Source: Amycolatopsis sacchari (lineage in GTDB: Bacteria > Actinomycetota > Actinomycetes > Mycobacteriales > Pseudonocardiaceae). Taken from it: a DNA stretch of 64,000 nt. The DNA is taken from assembly GCF_900114035.1 (NCBI RefSeq), contig NZ_FORP01000020.1, positions 1 through 64,000 on the forward strand. The letters run 5' to 3'. This document shows positions 55,162-64,000 of the stretch, piece after piece; the first letter of the stretch is position 1, and every line of letters begins with the position of its first letter. Under the pieces are notes generated by a model that worked only from the letters and a program-made list of their open reading frames with translations, was not told where the DNA came from and did not search any database. The position numbers and the translations under genes were made by a program.

Positions 55162-55785
55162 TCAGCGGAACAGCCCCCGCTGGAAGGCGGTGGCGACGGC
55201 CGCCGCCCGGTCCTTCACCCCGAGCTTCGCGTACACGTGCAGCAGGTGCGTCTTGACGGTGGCTTCGCTGATGAACAGCCGCGCGGCGGCCTGCTTGTTC
55301 GTGCAGCCGTCCGCGATCAGCCGGAGCACGTCGAGCTCGCGCCGGCTCAGCTCCTCCCGCGCCGGCGCCCTCAGCTGACCCATCAGGCGGCTCGCGACGG
55401 CGGGCGAGAGCACCGCCTCACCACGGGCAGCGGCACGCACGCCCTGGAAGAGCGCCTCGCGCGGCGAGTCCTTCAGCAGGTAACCGGTGGCGCCCGCCTC
55501 GATCGCGGGCAGCACGTCGGAATCCGCGTCGTACGTCGTCAGCACGAGCACGCGGGCCGGGTTGCCGCGCTCCGCGAGCCGCCTGATCGCCGTGACGCCG
55601 TCCGTGCCCGGCATGCGGAGGTCCATCAGCACGACGTCGGGCCGCAGCCGGTCCGCGAGCACGACGGCCTCCGCGCCGTCCGCCGCCTCGCCGAGCACCT
55701 CGAACCCCTCGGCGCCCTCGAAGATCCCGCGCAGCCCGTCACGCACCACGGGGTGGTCGTCGGCGATCACGAGCGTGATGGTCAC
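55162..55785 (-). CDS. NarL-family response regulator
   Basis: 207 aa. The receiver has VIADDHPVVRDGL at the acidic pocket, phospho-acceptor Asp in DVVLMDLRMPGTDG, and Lys in GYLLKDSPREA. The LuxR-type helix-turn-helix is LSRRELDVLRLIADGCTNKQ with ATVKTHLLHVYAKLGV. It overlaps the kinase gene by 4 bp (ATGA). With the ABC-2 exporter upstream on the same strand it probably forms a sensing and export unit for a membrane-active compound. Confidence 0.92.
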   Translation of the reverse strand: MTITLVIADDHPVVRDGLRGIFEGAEGFEVLGEAADGAEAVVLADRLRPDVVLMDLRMPGTDGVTAIRRLAERGNPARVLVLTTYDADSDVLPAIEAGATGYLLKDSPREALFQGVRAAARGEAVLSPAVASRLMGQLRAPAREELSRRELDVLRLIADGCTNKQAAARLFISEATVKTHLLHVYAKLGVKDRAAAVATAFQRGLFR

Positions 55786-56993
55786 GACGCCGCCACCACG
55801 GCGGGCAGGCTCGCCGAGACGGCCGTACCGCCACCCGGCTCGGACTCGACCGCGAACGAACCGAGCAGCCGCGCGGCCCGCTGGCGCATCCCGGGCAGCC
55901 CGAAACCGCCGTGCGCCGAATCCGGGTCGAACCCCTTCCCGTCGTCGCGGACGTCGAGCGTCACCTGGTCCTCCATGTAGGACAACGTCACGCCGACCCG
56001 GCCGGCCCCGGCGTGCTTCGCCACGTTCGCCAGCGCCTCCTGGGTGATCCTGAGCAGGGTCGCCTCGACCTCGGGGTGCAGCGGCCGCACGTCACCGGTG
56101 GTGGTGAGCTCGACGGGCACCCCGGTCCGCTCCGCCCAGCGTCCGGCCACGCCGCGCAGCGCGTCGTCCAGCCGGTCACGGGTCAGCGCCTCCGGGCGCA
56201 GCGCGTCCACGGAACGCCGCGCCTCGGCGAGGTTCTCCCTCGCCAGCGCCAGCGCGGTGCGCACCCGCCGCTCCCGGTCGGGCGCGTCCTCCGCCGCTTC
56301 GAGCTGGGTGATGATCCCCATCAGCCCCTGGGCGAGCGTGTCGTGGATCTCCCGGCTCAACCGCTGGCGCTCGTCGAGGATCCCCGCCTCCCGTGCCTGT
56401 GCGAACAGCTGGCGGTGCAGTCCCGCGTTCTCCTCCTGCGCCGCCTCCAGCGCCGCGACCACCTGGCGCCGGGCCTCGACCGTCGCGGCCATCCTGGCCG
56501 CGCCGAGCGCGCCGCCGATGATCGCGCCGGTCTGCACCAGCACCACCGTGACGAACAGGAACCCGTGCTCCCGCAACGCTTCCACCGGACCGCCCGAACC
56601 GAGCGTGTTGATCAGCAGTGACGTCGCCGCGGTGCCCAGCACGGCCAGCGGCACCGGCCTGAGCCGCAGCGCCAGGAAGAAGCAGCTGATCATGAACACC
56701 AGGAACAGCAGGTCCCTCGCCATCAGCACGGCCGCGGCGGACAGCGCACCGGCGAACGAGATCGCCCGCAGCCAGCTGTTTTCGCGGAACCGTTCGGGCG
56801 GCAGCCCGTGGGTCAGCAGGAGCCAGACCAGTGCGAGCCCGGCCACCCCGAGCGTGCCGGGGTCGATGCCCTGCACCGCGCTGACCACCACCGACACCAG
56901 CAGCAGCACCGGAGCCAGCCACCGGGTGTAGGGCCGCCACAGCGAGTACGTGCCGGACGGCGGCTCCAGCGAGGACGACCAGAAGCTGCTCAC
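55782..56993 (-). CDS. Membrane histidine kinase (HisKA_3 type)
   Basis: 403 aa. About five or six N-terminal helices without a large external loop (APVLLLVSVVVSAV; LFLVFMISCFFLALRL; FLFVTVVLVQTGAIIGGAL) are followed by a coiled coil. The phospho-acceptor box is RLSREIHDTLAQGLMGIITQ and the ATPase has DVRDDGKGFD and HGGFGLPGMRQRA. This is the DesK/LiaS-like class that senses membrane state. Partner of the regulator at 55162. Confidence 0.9.
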   Translation of the reverse strand: MSSFWSSSLEPPSGTYSLWRPYTRWLAPVLLLVSVVVSAVQGIDPGTLGVAGLALVWLLLTHGLPPERFRENSWLRAISFAGALSAAAVLMARDLLFLVFMISCFFLALRLRPVPLAVLGTAATSLLINTLGSGGPVEALREHGFLFVTVVLVQTGAIIGGALGAARMAATVEARRQVVAALEAAQEENAGLHRQLFAQAREAGILDERQRLSREIHDTLAQGLMGIITQLEAAEDAPDRERRVRTALALARENLAEARRSVDALRPEALTRDRLDDALRGVAGRWAERTGVPVELTTTGDVRPLHPEVEATLLRITQEALANVAKHAGAGRVGVTLSYMEDQVTLDVRDDGKGFDPDSAHGGFGLPGMRQRAARLLGSFAVESEPGGGTAVSASLPAVVAAS

Positions 56994-57008
56994 CGGTCCA
57001 TTATCCGT

Positions 57009-57749
57009 TCACTCCCACCGGAACCACCGTGCCGCGATGCCGCCGCACAGCACCGCGCACGCGGCCAGCGCGAGGAGCTGGAGCGCACTGGCGCCGGTCC
57101 CCGTCCACGTCCCGCGCACCGCGTTGAGCGTCGCGCCCACGGGCAGCACGTCGGCCACGTGCTGCAGGAACGACGGCAGCTGCTCCTTCGGCACCCACAC
57201 CCCGCCCAGCGCGAGCATCGGGAAGAAGGTGACGAGGCCGATCGCGTTGGCCGCCTTGCCCGACGGAGCCAGCGCCGCGATCAGCATGCCCACGGAGAAC
57301 AACGCGAGCGCGCCCAGCGCGACCGACAGGACGAACCCGCCGGGGTGCTCGGGCAGGGACAACCCCAGCCCGAGCACCCCGACCCCCAGTGCGAGCACAC
57401 CCGCGACGAGCGCGGCGGCCAGGTTGACCAGCAACTGCGCCGTCAGCAGGCGGCCGGGCGGCACCGGGCTCGCCGACAACCGCCGGAGCACCCCCTTCTC
57501 GCGGTAGGTGGCGATGGTCGTCGGGAACAGCAGGACGGCGAGCATCGCGAGCAGGACCGTCACCGCCAGCGGCGCGACGAACGCGGACAGCGCGGGCTGC
57601 CCGCCGAAGTCCTCGCTCGGCCGGCCGCCGTCCGCCAGCAGCCCGAACACCACGAGCAGGCCCACCGGGATCGCCAGCACCGCGAACGGCGCGGCCGGGT
57701 CACGCAGGAAGAGCCTCGCCTCCACCGCGGTCAGCTTCGTCAGCACCAC
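57009..57749 (-). CDS. ABC-2 type exporter permease
   Basis: 246 aa with six helices (PFAVLAIPVGLLVVFGLLAD; FVAPLAVTVLLAMLAVLLFP; and so on), including RLSASPVPPGRLLTAQLLV, typical of ABC2_membrane subunits. GTG start 1 bp after the ATPase stop. It exports drugs, lipids or peptides together with the ATPase at 57751. Confidence 0.85.
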   Translation of the reverse strand: MVLTKLTAVEARLFLRDPAAPFAVLAIPVGLLVVFGLLADGGRPSEDFGGQPALSAFVAPLAVTVLLAMLAVLLFPTTIATYREKGVLRRLSASPVPPGRLLTAQLLVNLAAALVAGVLALGVGVLGLGLSLPEHPGGFVLSVALGALALFSVGMLIAALAPSGKAANAIGLVTFFPMLALGGVWVPKEQLPSFLQHVADVLPVGATLNAVRGTWTGTGASALQLLALAACAVLCGGIAARWFRWE

Positions 57750-57750
57750 T

Positions 57751-58656
57751 TCACCGCCCTTTCCGCCCGGTCAACGCGACGAACGCGTCGTCGAGATCCG
57801 CCTGTTCGACCCGCAGCTCGTCCGCGACGACCCCCGTGCGGGCCAGTACGACCGTCACCGCGCGCAGCACGTCGCCGGTGCCGGTCACCACGAGCCGTCC
57901 GCCGTGGCGCTCCACGCGGCGCACCTCGGGCAGCGCGGTGAACACCGCGTCGTCGACCGGCGCCGACGGCCGGAACCGGATGCGTTGTTCGGCCCCCACC
58001 TGCCGCACCAGCCCGGCCGGGGTGTCCACGGCGACCACGCGTCCGGCGTCGAACACGGCGATGCGGTCGCAGAGCCGTTCCGCCTCCGCCATGAAGTGCG
58101 TGACCAGCACGATCGTCACGCCGCGATCGCGGACCCGCTCGATGAGGTCCCACGTGTCGCGCCGCGCCTGCGGGTCCAGCCCGGTGCTCAGCTCGTCGAG
58201 CACCGCGACCTCGGGGTTGCCGACGAGTGCGAGCGCGATCGCCACCCGCTGCTTCTGGCCACCGGAGAGCTTCCGGTACGCCCTGCCGCGGTGCTCGGCG
58301 AGCCCGAGCTCGTCCAGCAGCGCGTCCGGGTCCGCCGGGGACCGGTAGAACGAGGCGTACAGGTGCAGGACCTCCCCGACGCGGATCCGGTCGGGGAGCT
58401 CGCTTTCCTGCAACTGCACGCCCAGCCGCTGGCGCAGTTCGGCGGTGTCGCGGGCCGGGTCGAGCCCGAGCACCGAGATCGTGCCGCCGTCCGGCGAGCG
58501 CAGCCCCTCCACGCACTCGACCGTCGTCGTCTTCCCGGCGCCGTTGGGCCCGAGGATGCCGAAGATCTCCCCCCGTTCGACGGAGAACGACACGTCGTCG
58601 ACCGCGACGCGCTCGGAGTACCGCTTGGTCAGGTGTGCCACCTCGACCACTGTCAT
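57751..58656 (-). CDS. ABC exporter ATPase
   Basis: 301 aa. Walker A GPNGAGKTTTVECV, signature KLSGGQKQRVAIALALVG, Walker B VAVLDELSTGLDPQARRDTW (Glu in place), switch VTHFM. The C-terminal DUF4162-like segment (PAGLVRQVGAEQRIRFRPSA) is usual in drug-export ATPases. First gene of an operon running on through the permease and two-component system. A perfect 18-bp palindrome lies 87 bp upstream. Confidence 0.9.
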   Translation of the reverse strand: MTVVEVAHLTKRYSERVAVDDVSFSVERGEIFGILGPNGAGKTTTVECVEGLRSPDGGTISVLGLDPARDTAELRQRLGVQLQESELPDRIRVGEVLHLYASFYRSPADPDALLDELGLAEHRGRAYRKLSGGQKQRVAIALALVGNPEVAVLDELSTGLDPQARRDTWDLIERVRDRGVTIVLVTHFMAEAERLCDRIAVFDAGRVVAVDTPAGLVRQVGAEQRIRFRPSAPVDDAVFTALPEVRRVERHGGRLVVTGTGDVLRAVTVVLARTGVVADELRVEQADLDDAFVALTGRKGR

Positions 58657-58742
58657 CGCCTGTGCCCCCTTACTCGAAAGCTGGTGCCTCCCAGCATTTC
58701 GGGCGGACGGGGGCGGCGAATCGGTCTCGCGGTCCTCCCGCG

Positions 58743-58760
58743 GTCAACCGATCGGTTGAC
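58743..58760. promoter_or_regulatory. Perfect 18-bp palindrome upstream of the ABC exporter operon
   Basis: GTCAACCGATCGGTTGAC is a perfect palindrome of the length and type bound by TetR-family repressors. Its left half contains, on the minus strand, TTGACC, which could be the -35 of the exporter promoter. It also lies 10 bp past the DUF402 stop. No TetR gene is in the window. Confidence 0.65.
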
Positions 58761-58770
58761 TACGCGGGGG

Positions 58771-59307
58771 TCAGTGCCTGCGCCAGGCGAGCCGGATGTC
58801 CAGCGTCGCGAGCCAGTCGTGCAGCTTGTAGCCGTGCACGGCCAGCCCGGCCACGGTCCGGTAGGTGATCTCCAGCGCCCGCCGCGCGTCGGCGGGGCTG
58901 AGCAGCCCGGCGGCGGCCGCGGCGAGCAGCTCGTCGGTGTCGAGCACCTCCAGCCCGCGCCCCTCGCGCAGCACGATGTCCAGGTACCAGTCGGTGGAGC
59001 GCCATTTCCCGCCGTCGCGGTCCACCGTGACGACGTCGAGGTAGAAGTCCTGGTCGCGCTCGTGCCCCGGAGTGAACCAGAAGTCCGTCAGCCGCAGCCC
59101 GAGCTCCGGCAGCAGCCACGATTCGAGGTAGGAGAACTGCGCGCGGCCTGGTGTGGGACGTGCGACGTAGAGGCCGAACGGCTCCACGCGGTACTCCTCG
59201 ACCGCGCGCACCGTGCCCTTCGGGTCGGTGTTCGTACGCGCGTCGACGTCGAAGGTCTCGATCTTCGGCGGGTGCACGGAGCCCGCGTGGTCTGCCATGC
59301 GGCCCAT
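58771..59307 (-). CDS. DUF402-domain protein
   Basis: 178 aa. DUF402 landmarks are GTVRAVEEYRVEPFGLYVAR, WFTPGHERDQDFYLDVVTV and WRSTDWYLDIVLREG. Characterised relatives are nucleoside tri/diphosphate phosphatases or RNA-processing proteins; the role here is open. ATG starts at 59307 and 59298 are both possible. It diverges from the PucR-type regulator 51 bp away. Confidence 0.75.
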   Translation of the reverse strand: MGRMADHAGSVHPPKIETFDVDARTNTDPKGTVRAVEEYRVEPFGLYVARPTPGRAQFSYLESWLLPELGLRLTDFWFTPGHERDQDFYLDVVTVDRDGGKWRSTDWYLDIVLREGRGLEVLDTDELLAAAAAGLLSPADARRALEITYRTVAGLAVHGYKLHDWLATLDIRLAWRRH

Positions 59308-59358
59308 TTTTACGGGTTTACGGGCCGTCGACGAGTGTCACGCCGGTAGGGTGATCGC

Positions 59359-60621
59359 GTGCTGGACGAAGCTGTCGTGACCGAAGCCGTCGCGCGCATC
59401 GCGGCGGGGCTGGGCGAACGGGTCGGCGAGCTCACCGGCGAGATGGTGCAGCTGTACGCGACGGAACTGCCGAACCTGGTGAACGACGACGAGAGCGTCG
59501 TCAGCCTGCTCGCGGCGAGCCTGTTCCAGAACCTCGACACCGCCATGCGGATCTTCCAGCACGGGATCGACCCCACGCGCGTCGAAGCGCCGGCCGCGGC
59601 CATGGAGTACGCGCGGCGCCTCGCCCAGCGCGGCACCCCCGTCATCGACCTCATCCGCGCCTACTACCTGGGCCAGACCGCGATCCTCAACCACGCGCTC
59701 GCCGAGGGCCGCGACCAGATCCGCGATCCCGACCTGCTGGGCGCGATGATGCAGCGCGCGCTCACCGGCGCGTTCGCCTTCATCGACCGCGTCACGCAGC
59801 AGGTCGTGTCCGCCTACCAGGAGGAGCGCGACCGCTGGCTGCTCAACCGCAGCGCGGTGCGGGCCGCGCGCGTGCGCGAGCTGCTCAAGGGCGGCGGCGG
59901 CGCCGAGGCGGCCGGTGTGGAGACCTCGCTCGGGTACCGGCTGCGGGGCACGCACCTGGCGATGATCGTCTGGCACGCGGTGGAACCGGCGCAGGGCAAC
60001 GCGCTGGGCGCGCTGGAATCGGTCACCGCGGCGGTCGCCGGCGGCCTGCCCACGTCGGGACAGCCGCTGCTCGTGCCCGCCGACGAGCGCTGCGCGTGGG
60101 TGTGGTTCCCGTTGGAGAAGGCCGTGCTGCCCGAAGAGGAACACGTGCGGCGCGTGCTGGACTCGGCGGAGTCCACGGTCCGGCTCGTGCTGGGCGACCC
60201 CGGCGAGGGCATCGACGGGTTCCGGCGCAGCCACCGGCAGGCCGAGCGCGTGCACGCGCTCGCCGTGACGGCGGGGGAGCAGTGCGAGCGCGCGCTGACC
60301 TTCCGCGACGTCGGCACGATCGCGCTGATGACCTCCGACCTCGCGGCGACCAGGAGCTGGGTCGCCGACATCCTCGGCCCCCTCGCGACCGACGACGAGC
60401 AGCACGAACGCCTCCGCGAGACGCTGCTGGTGTTCCTCGCGACGGGCGGCAGCTACACCGCCGCGGCGGCGCGGCTGACCATGCACAAGAACTCGGTCCA
60501 GTACCGCGTGCGCAAGGCGGAGGAGACGCTCGGCCGCCCCATCACCGACAACCGGCTGGACGTCGAGCTGGCGCTCAAGGTGTGCCAGCGGCTGGGGCCC
60601 GCCGTGCTGGCCGCACCCTGA
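59359..60621 (+). CDS. PucR/CdaR-type transcriptional regulator
   Basis: 420 aa. An N-terminal helical RsbT-co-antagonist-like domain (about 10-165; LVNDDESVVSLLAASLFQNL) precedes a degenerate GGDEF-like central region and a C-terminal HTH_30 (LLVFLATGGSYTAAAARLTM, KNSVQYRVRKAEETLGRPIT). Such proteins regulate purine, sugar-acid or antibiotic genes. GTG 59359 lies 6 bp after TAGGGT (59347-59352), a plausible -10, so the message may be leaderless. Confidence 0.85.
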   Translation: MLDEAVVTEAVARIAAGLGERVGELTGEMVQLYATELPNLVNDDESVVSLLAASLFQNLDTAMRIFQHGIDPTRVEAPAAAMEYARRLAQRGTPVIDLIRAYYLGQTAILNHALAEGRDQIRDPDLLGAMMQRALTGAFAFIDRVTQQVVSAYQEERDRWLLNRSAVRAARVRELLKGGGGAEAAGVETSLGYRLRGTHLAMIVWHAVEPAQGNALGALESVTAAVAGGLPTSGQPLLVPADERCAWVWFPLEKAVLPEEEHVRRVLDSAESTVRLVLGDPGEGIDGFRRSHRQAERVHALAVTAGEQCERALTFRDVGTIALMTSDLAATRSWVADILGPLATDDEQHERLRETLLVFLATGGSYTAAAARLTMHKNSVQYRVRKAEETLGRPITDNRLDVELALKVCQRLGPAVLAAP

Positions 60622-60752
60622 AATCCGTCGCACGAAAGGGTGAACAGCGGGCGGGCGCCGGTCTTGTTTTCGGTTCAAGGCACCAGCTGTCCGGGTGATC
60701 GTTGGGCCGTTGGCACGAAGCGATCGCGATTATTCCGGTTTAAGATTCCCCC

Positions 60753-61010
60753 ATGGGAAACCTCGTCCACGCCGAACCGGCTGAGCTGCTGGCGGTCATC
60801 CGCCTGCGCCGCGGCGTGGTGGGCGAGTGCCGTCGCGTGAGCCACATCGTGCCGCTGCCCGCCACCGGCCCCATCCCGACCGAGCTGGTGGCGCTGTGCG
60901 GCGCCACGATCCTGCCCTCGCAGGCCGAGGTGCTCGACGGCATCGCCGGGATGCCGTGCGAGGCGTGCCTGGCCCGGCAGGCCCGCCGCGCCAGCCTCCA
61001 GCTGCGCTGA
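60753..61010 (+). CDS. Small CxxC protein upstream of uvrB
   Basis: 85 aa, family not recognised. It has one Cys near 26 (GECRRVSH), one near 49 (ALCGATI) and a CEAC pair near 69-72 ([11 protein letters not shown]), together with His 31: a plausible zinc or iron site. TAAGAT lies 6 bp before the ATG and no ribosome site is present, so it is probably leaderless. It lies 56 bp before uvrB on the same strand. Confidence 0.6.
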   Translation: MGNLVHAEPAELLAVIRLRRGVVGECRRVSHIVPLPATGPIPTELVALCGATILPSQAEVLDGIAGMPCEACLARQARRASLQLR

Positions 61011-61066
61011 CCTGCGCCGGAGCGGGACCGCCGCAAATTGTCGGTGGGTGCGCCTACCCTGGTCTC

Positions 61067-63226
61067 GTGGCTTTCGCAACCGAACACCCCGTGCTCGCGC
61101 AGTCCGAGTTCCGCCCGGTTTCCGACATCCCCCGGACCGGTGGGCGGTTCGAGGTCGTCAGCGACTACCAGCCCGCCGGTGACCAGCCGGCGGCCATCGA
61201 CGAGCTGGAGCGCAGGCTCAAGGCGGGGGAGAAGGACGTCGTCCTGCTCGGGGCCACCGGCACCGGCAAGTCGGCCACCACGGCGTGGCTGATCGAGCGC
61301 GTGCAGCGGCCCACCCTGGTGATGGCGCCGAACAAGACCCTGGCCGCCCAGCTGGCCAACGAGCTGCGCGAGCTGTTCCCGCACAACGCGGTCGAGTACT
61401 TCGTCAGCTACTACGACTACTACCAGCCCGAGGCGTACGTCCCGCAGACGGACACGTACATCGAGAAGGACTCGTCGATCAACGACGACGTGGAGCGCCT
61501 GCGCCACTCGGCGACGATGAACCTGCTCTCCCGGCGGGACGTCATCGTGGTCGCGTCGGTGTCGTGCATCTACGGCCTCGGCACGCCGCAGTCCTACCTC
61601 GACCGGTCCACGAAGCTGGCGGTGGGCGCCGAGGTCGAGCGCGACACGTTCCTGCGGGCGCTGGTCGACGTGCAGTACACCCGCAACGACCTGGCGTTCT
61701 CGCGCGGCACGTTCCGGGTGCGCGGGGACACGGTGGAGATCATCCCGGCGTACGAGGAGCTGGCCATCCGGGTCGAGTTCTTCGGTGACGAGGTCGACAA
61801 GCTGTACTACCTGCACCCGCTGACCGGCGAGATCGTGCGCGAGGTCGACGAGGTGCGCATCTTCCCGGCGACGCACTACGTGGCGGGCCCGGAGCGCATG
61901 GAGAAGGCGATCCGCGGCATCGAGGCGGAGCTGGAGGAGCAGCTGGCGAAGCTCGAGAAGCAGGGCAAGCTGCTGGAGGCGCAGCGGCTGCGCATGCGCA
62001 CGACCTACGACATCGAGATGATGCGGCAGGTCGGGTTCTGTTCGGGCATCGAGAACTACTCGCGCCACATCGACGACCGGCCCGCGGGGTCGGCCCCGGC
62101 CACCCTGATCGACTACTTCCCGGACGACTTCCTGCTGGTCATCGACGAGTCCCACGTGACGGTGCCGCAGATCGGCGGCATGTACGAGGGTGACGCGTCG
62201 CGGAAGCGCACGCTGGTGGAGCACGGTTTCCGGCTGCCGAGCGCGCTGGACAACCGGCCGCTGACGTGGGAGGAGTTCAGCGACCGCATCGGGCAGACGG
62301 TGTACCTGTCGGCGACGCCGGGGCCGTACGAAATGGGGCAGACCGGTGGCGAGTTCGTGGAGCAGGTCATCCGCCCGACGGGGCTGGTCGACCCGGAGAT
62401 CGTCGTCAAGCCGACCGAGGGGCAGATCGACGACCTGGTGCACGAGATCCGGGTGCGCGCCGAGCGCGACGAGCGCGTGCTGGTCACGACGCTGACGAAG
62501 AAGATGGCCGAGGACCTGACCGACTACCTGCTGGAGCTCGGGATCAGGGTGCGGTACCTGCATTCCGAAGTGGACACCCTGCGGCGCGTGGAGTTGCTGC
62601 GGCAGTTGCGTTCCGGTGATTTCGACGTGCTGGTGGGCATCAACCTGCTGCGTGAGGGGCTGGACCTGCCGGAGGTCTCGCTGGTGTCGATCCTGGACGC
62701 CGACAAGGAGGGCTTCCTGCGCAGCGGCACATCCTTGATCCAGACGATCGGCCGCGCGGCCCGCAACGTGTCGGGCGAGGTCCACATGTACGCCGACAAG
62801 ATCACGGACTCGATGCAGTACGCCATCGACGAGACGAACCGCAGGCGCGCCAAGCAGATCGCGTACAACGAGGAGCGCGGCATCGACCCGCAGCCGCTGC
62901 GGAAGAAGATCGCCGACATCCTGGACAGGGTGTACAGCGAGGCCGAGGACTCGGAGAAGGACATCGAGGTCGGAGGGTCGGGCCGGAACGCGTCGCGCGG
63001 GAAGAAGCCCGTCCAGGGTGGGGGCGGCCGCTCGTCGGGAGTCCTCGTGGACCGGGACGTGTCGGCCATGCCGAGGGCGGAGCTGGCGGACCTGATCCAG
63101 TCCATGACGGACCAGATGATGCAGGCGGCGCGCGACCTCCAGTTCGAACTGGCGGCCCGCCTCCGGGACGAGATCGCGGACCTGAAGAAGGAACTGCGCG
63201 GCATGGACGCGGCAGGCATCAAGTAG
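61067..63226 (+). CDS. uvrB: Excinuclease ABC subunit B
   Basis: 719 aa helicase-like damage-verification subunit. Motif I is [15 protein letters not shown], the beta-hairpin is [20 protein letters not shown], motif II includes [16 protein letters not shown], and motifs V-VI cover [20 protein letters not shown] and [19 protein letters not shown]. The C-terminal UVR motif is [20 protein letters not shown]. It loads UvrC after UvrA recognises a lesion. GTG 61067 lies 6 bp after TACCCT, with no ribosome site, consistent with a leaderless message. Confidence 0.96.
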   Translation: MAFATEHPVLAQSEFRPVSDIPRTGGRFEVVSDYQPAGDQPAAIDELERRLKAGEKDVVLLGATGTGKSATTAWLIERVQRPTLVMAPNKTLAAQLANELRELFPHNAVEYFVSYYDYYQPEAYVPQTDTYIEKDSSINDDVERLRHSATMNLLSRRDVIVVASVSCIYGLGTPQSYLDRSTKLAVGAEVERDTFLRALVDVQYTRNDLAFSRGTFRVRGDTVEIIPAYEELAIRVEFFGDEVDKLYYLHPLTGEIVREVDEVRIFPATHYVAGPERMEKAIRGIEAELEEQLAKLEKQGKLLEAQRLRMRTTYDIEMMRQVGFCSGIENYSRHIDDRPAGSAPATLIDYFPDDFLLVIDESHVTVPQIGGMYEGDASRKRTLVEHGFRLPSALDNRPLTWEEFSDRIGQTVYLSATPGPYEMGQTGGEFVEQVIRPTGLVDPEIVVKPTEGQIDDLVHEIRVRAERDERVLVTTLTKKMAEDLTDYLLELGIRVRYLHSEVDTLRRVELLRQLRSGDFDVLVGINLLREGLDLPEVSLVSILDADKEGFLRSGTSLIQTIGRAARNVSGEVHMYADKITDSMQYAIDETNRRRAKQIAYNEERGIDPQPLRKKIADILDRVYSEAEDSEKDIEVGGSGRNASRGKKPVQGGGGRSSGVLVDRDVSAMPRAELADLIQSMTDQMMQAARDLQFELAARLRDEIADLKKELRGMDAAGIK

Positions 63227-63786
63227 GTTCGGGCGGGTCTCGGGGGTTCGGGGGACCGGCGGGCGTCGCGGGCCCGGCGGGCTTTCGGCGGATCTGGTGG
63301 GCCTGGCAGGCCTCGCCACGCGGTTTGGCGGCTTTCGGCGGATCTCGTGGGCCCGGCGGGCTTCGGGGCTTCGCGGGGCCGGGCGCCGTCAGGCAGGCCT
63401 CACCGGGCGGTCGGGTCTCGCGGGCCCGGCAGGCGTCGCGCGGTCCGGCGGCTTTCGGCAGATCTCGCAGGGCCGCGCACCGCCCTGGCGGGTCCGGCGG
63501 CTTCCGGCGCGGGTGGCCGTGCCATGCCGTGACCCGCTGGTTGGCGCCTACTGCAAGGCCTCCTGCCGCCGATGTCCCGGCGGAATGCCGTGCCCTGCCC
63601 GTGGCGGGCCAGTGCCGCTGAGCCGCGACCGCCATCCTCGGCATCCACGCCCCGGGGCATCCTCACCGCCGGTGCCTGGCGGGCCACCGTGCGTCCCGTC
63701 GCGCCGGGCGTGCCGCCACCGGCCCCGGGCGCCCCACCGCTGGTGCCCCCGACCGCCGCCCCCAGCGTCCCGCCCCGCCGCCGCCT
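63227..63786. repeat. G-rich degenerate repeats, 560 bp without a supported gene
   Basis: GGCTTTCGGCGGATCT recurs at 63280, 63330 and, with one change, 63450, each followed by variants of CGTGGGCCCGGCGGGC. The minus strand stays open and repeats R-D-x-P-K-A-A-x-P-R, but has no ribosome site and a composition set by the repeat. It fills the gap between uvrB and the convergent MarR gene. Confidence 0.7.
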
Positions 63787-64000
63787 CTACTCCCGCACCG
63801 CATCCGCCAACGTGCGCAACGCCCGCAGGAACACGGCCCGCTCCGAGGGTGGCAGCTTGCCCAGCACCTGCTCCTCGTTCCGCTGGATCTCCGTCTGCGC
63901 CCGCTCCGCGAGGCGCCGCCCCTCGACAGTGATCGACAGCAGCCGGACGCGGCGGTCGGCCGGATCGGGGCGGCGTTCGATGAGACCGCGGTCCTGCAGG
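63787..64000 (-). CDS. MarR-family regulator, C-terminal part
   Basis: The 3' part of a gene entering from the right edge; 71 residues are visible. RGLIERRPDPADRRVRLLSI is the winged-helix wing of MarR proteins, and the rest (TVEGRRLAERAQTEIQRNEE, LPPSERAVFLRALRTLADAV) is the C-terminal dimer helix. Ligand and targets are not visible. Confidence 0.85.
   Translation of the reverse strand, partial: LQDRGLIERRPDPADRRVRLLSITVEGRRLAERAQTEIQRNEEQVLGKLPPSERAVFLRALRTLADAVRE

Noticed and set aside
63219-63644. A 141-codon minus-strand frame with RDxPKAAxPR repeats after uvrB.
   Set aside because: No ribosome site and composition set by the DNA repeat; kept as an observation, not as a gene.

Overview
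The window is about 64 kb of very GC-rich DNA with dense, often overlapping genes (ATGA/GTGA junctions), many GTG starts, several leaderless-looking starts, Tat-exported enzymes, an LCP protein and a Streptomyces-type S1 protease. This points to a filamentous actinomycete. The mix of families fits Pseudonocardiaceae, and Amycolatopsis is my best guess from general knowledge, not from a search. I see no tRNA, rRNA, CRISPR array, insertion sequence or prophage.

Layout. 0-12.6 kb is housekeeping and accessory metabolism: a Tat serine hydrolase beside a two-component pair, a MerR/aldo-keto reductase pair, a DMT permease, a GH65 phosphorylase with its beta-phosphoglucomutase, an ArsR regulator, an amidase, and a thioesterase/SCO6745-type pair behind a large inverted-repeat operator. 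12.6-32.1 kb is a general-stress island. It has a SigB/F/G-type sigma factor, a ClpC-like ATPase, DUF6480 and DUF4383 membrane proteins, two GT4 glycosyltransferases, a manganese catalase, a complete ADP-heptose route (GmhA, HldE, and GmhB fused to a GT2 domain) with two GT9 heptosyltransferase-like enzymes and an SDR, an anti-sigma kinase and a STAS antagonist, a nucleotidyltransferase, a BON protein, a phosphoesterase, a lone CtaD, and a chain of small envelope-stress proteins. Promoters of the form GNNT-N14-16-GGGTA precede most transcription units of the island, so it reads as one sigma-B-like regulon.

32.1-32.8 kb is a GC-rich degenerate repeat. 32.8-38.6 kb holds a flavoprotein and then, on the same strand, an encapsulin operon: two different Family 2B encapsulin shell proteins with cyclic-nucleotide-binding domains, a trans-polyprenyl diphosphate synthase and an IspH with an N-terminal extension and an apparent frameshift. 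39.2-42.7 kb has a DUF4239 membrane protein, a proline-rich surface protein, an NTF2-like protein, a GNAT and TrmO.

42.9-48.7 kb is a sugar or sugar-acid module: secreted mutarotase, ribose-type ABC importer, FCD/GntR regulator with a perfect palindromic operator, and an SMP-30 lactonase. 48.8-50.9 kb is a LuxR-family ATPase regulator broken by an internal deletion. 51.1-64 kb has an LCP ligase, an S1 protease, CoaE-GrpB, a NarL-type two-component system with an ABC-2 exporter, DUF402, a PucR regulator, a small CxxC protein, UvrB, another GC-rich repeat and the end of a MarR regulator.

The two most interesting systems are the stress-controlled ADP-heptose glycosylation locus, in a lineage without known lipopolysaccharide, and the two-shell Family 2B encapsulin with isoprenoid enzymes.
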